A stretch of DNA of 7,004 bases from Clostridia bacterium (GTDB taxonomy: Bacteria; Bacillota; Clostridia; TANB77; CAG-508). The notes under the pieces are model-generated. The model was not told the origin of the DNA, did no database searches, and worked only from the letters and a program-made list of their open reading frames with translations. Numbering within the stretch: position 1 is the stretch's first letter; each line of letters opens with the position of its first letter. Below are positions 6,396 to 7,004 of this stretch, piece after piece. The translations under genes and the position numbers were made by a program. The stretch covers positions 1 to 7,004 of the forward strand of contig CAAEVK010000002.1 in the NCBI GenBank assembly GCA_900759475.1, in the 5' to 3' direction.

Positions 6396-6867
6396 TGTCC
6401 CTCCTATTTTTCTTTTTCATTCTAATTTGTAGAAATGGTCCAATCTCTACCATACATACAGAAATTAGAATAAAAAACATATTATACAAATCCAACATTT
6501 TTACAGCATATTTACAAACAACAAATAAAATTAAAATACTTACAATATGAATTCCATATGTTATCCATAGTTTTTTCTTTAATTCCGCTGTGTCCTCATC
6601 ATTTTTATTTTTTTCTTTAATTGCATATTTAAAGTTCTTAACAATCCCCTCAAAAATCATAGAAATAATAACTACTATAAACAATCCCATAATTAAAGAA
6701 TTCATTGCCTGTGGATTATTTTTTTGTTCTTCTAATATACTTATAATTTCATTTGTTTCTTGTTTTAATTGTTCTTCTATTATATTTGTATCTGTTGCTT
6801 GTACATGATGTGGAATAACAAGAATCGTAAAAAACAAAATTAAAATATATTTTATAATTTTTTTCAT
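6379..6867 (-). CDS. Exported three-helix membrane protein, unknown function
   Basis: 162 residues from ATG 6867, chosen because GGAGG lies 5 bases upstream and the product then opens with a clean signal peptide (MKKIIKY, hydrophobic core, cut after VQA at residue 24). An ATG at 6885 in the same frame lies upstream of that site and is rejected. After the signal, residues 28-50 are a charged helix (EEQLKQETNEIISILEEQ), then helices at about 57-75, 102-118 and 129-148 are probably membrane-spanning, with a charged loop at 80-99 and a basic tail IRMKKKNRR. The last codons overlap the deoD start by 17 bases, so the two are probably translated together. I do not recognise the family, and the context does not reveal a transport or sensing role. 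Confidence 0.8.
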   Translation of the reverse strand: MKKIIKYILILFFTILVIPHHVQATDTNIIEEQLKQETNEIISILEEQKNNPQAMNSLIMGLFIVVIISMIFEGIVKNFKYAIKEKNKNDEDTAELKKKLWITYGIHIVSILILFVVCKYAVKMLDLYNMFFILISVCMVEIGPFLQIRMKKKNRRDNDTTH

Positions 6868-6891
6868 CCTTGCCTCCTTTATCATTTTTTA

Positions 6892-6926
6892 TTGTATAGG
6901 AAAAATCACAGATTTTTCCTATACAA
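6892..6926. repeat. Perfect 16-bp inverted repeat upstream of the exported membrane protein gene
   Basis: TTGTATAGGAAAAATC (6892-6907), loop ACA, and GATTTTTCCTATACAA (6911-6926) are exact reverse complements. In the minus-strand transcript the hairpin would end 14 bases before the GGAGG site. No U run follows on either strand, so a classical terminator is unlikely; an operator dyad or an mRNA-protecting 5' hairpin fits better. Confidence 0.6.
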
Positions 6927-6989
6927 CAAGGTTAAGTTACCTTGACTCGTGCAGTTTGCAAAGCAAACCTGTACATGTGGCGAAGCCAC
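6927..6989. repeat. Three further short hairpins in tandem
   Basis: CAAGGT/ACCTTG (6927-6944, 6-base loop), GTTTGC-AAA-GCAAAC (6954-6968) and GTGGC-GAA-GCCAC (6977-6989) follow one another immediately, with small palindromes TGTACA and ACATGT between the last two. The block is richer in GC than its surroundings. The last hairpin is followed on the plus strand by TTTTCTT and on the minus strand by nothing terminator-like. It could be a repeated palindromic intergenic element or the end of a transcript from beyond the right edge. Confidence 0.5.
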
Positions 6990-7004
6990 TTTTCTTATTG
7001 TTTC

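Noticed and set aside
6868..6885. Upstream ATG at 6885 for the exported membrane protein
   Set aside because: The GGAGG site lies downstream of it, and the ATG 6867 start gives a clean signal peptide.

Overview
The window is about 7 kb of very AT-rich DNA in which every supported gene lies on the minus strand. The sporulation genes (a spoIVFA-spoIVFB pair and yyaC), strong AGGAGG ribosome-binding sites, low GC and the protein style point to a spore-forming Clostridia-type Bacillota, probably an uncultured gut lineage. That taxonomic call is inference.

In transcription order (right to left): a short array of hairpins (6892-6989); a 162-residue exported membrane protein of unknown function whose end overlaps deoD; deoD, a purine nucleoside phosphorylase broken by a one-base frame change; a small protein of uncertain fold; yyaC, a spore-protease-related protein; a small tail-anchored membrane protein; a 193-base gap with a long imperfect hairpin and a good sigma-E-type promoter match; an M23 peptidase of SpoIVFA type; spoIVFB, the intramembrane protease that processes pro-sigma-K in Bacillus, also broken by a one-base frame change; and the first 872 codons of a very large pilin-like surface protein with lectin-fold and fibronectin-like modules, running off the left edge. 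No stretch over 300 bases lacks a gene.

The main finding is that the two frame changes are the same event. In both genes the in-frame codon at the break is CGG, and skipping its C (or reading CGGN as one codon) restores the conserved protein with no residue gained or lost. I checked every CGG on the coding strand: there are ten, and only these two fall in frame in roughly 2,150 codons. Arginine is otherwise written AGA, CGT or CGA in the arginines I checked. The two sites also share 12 of 14 bases (TTATGSCATYACGG). The simplest biological reading is that CGG is not normally decoded in this organism and triggers a +1 frameshift, or is read as a four-base codon, giving glycine in both cases. 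A motif-linked sequencing error is the main alternative. Genome-wide CGG placement and tRNA content would decide between them.
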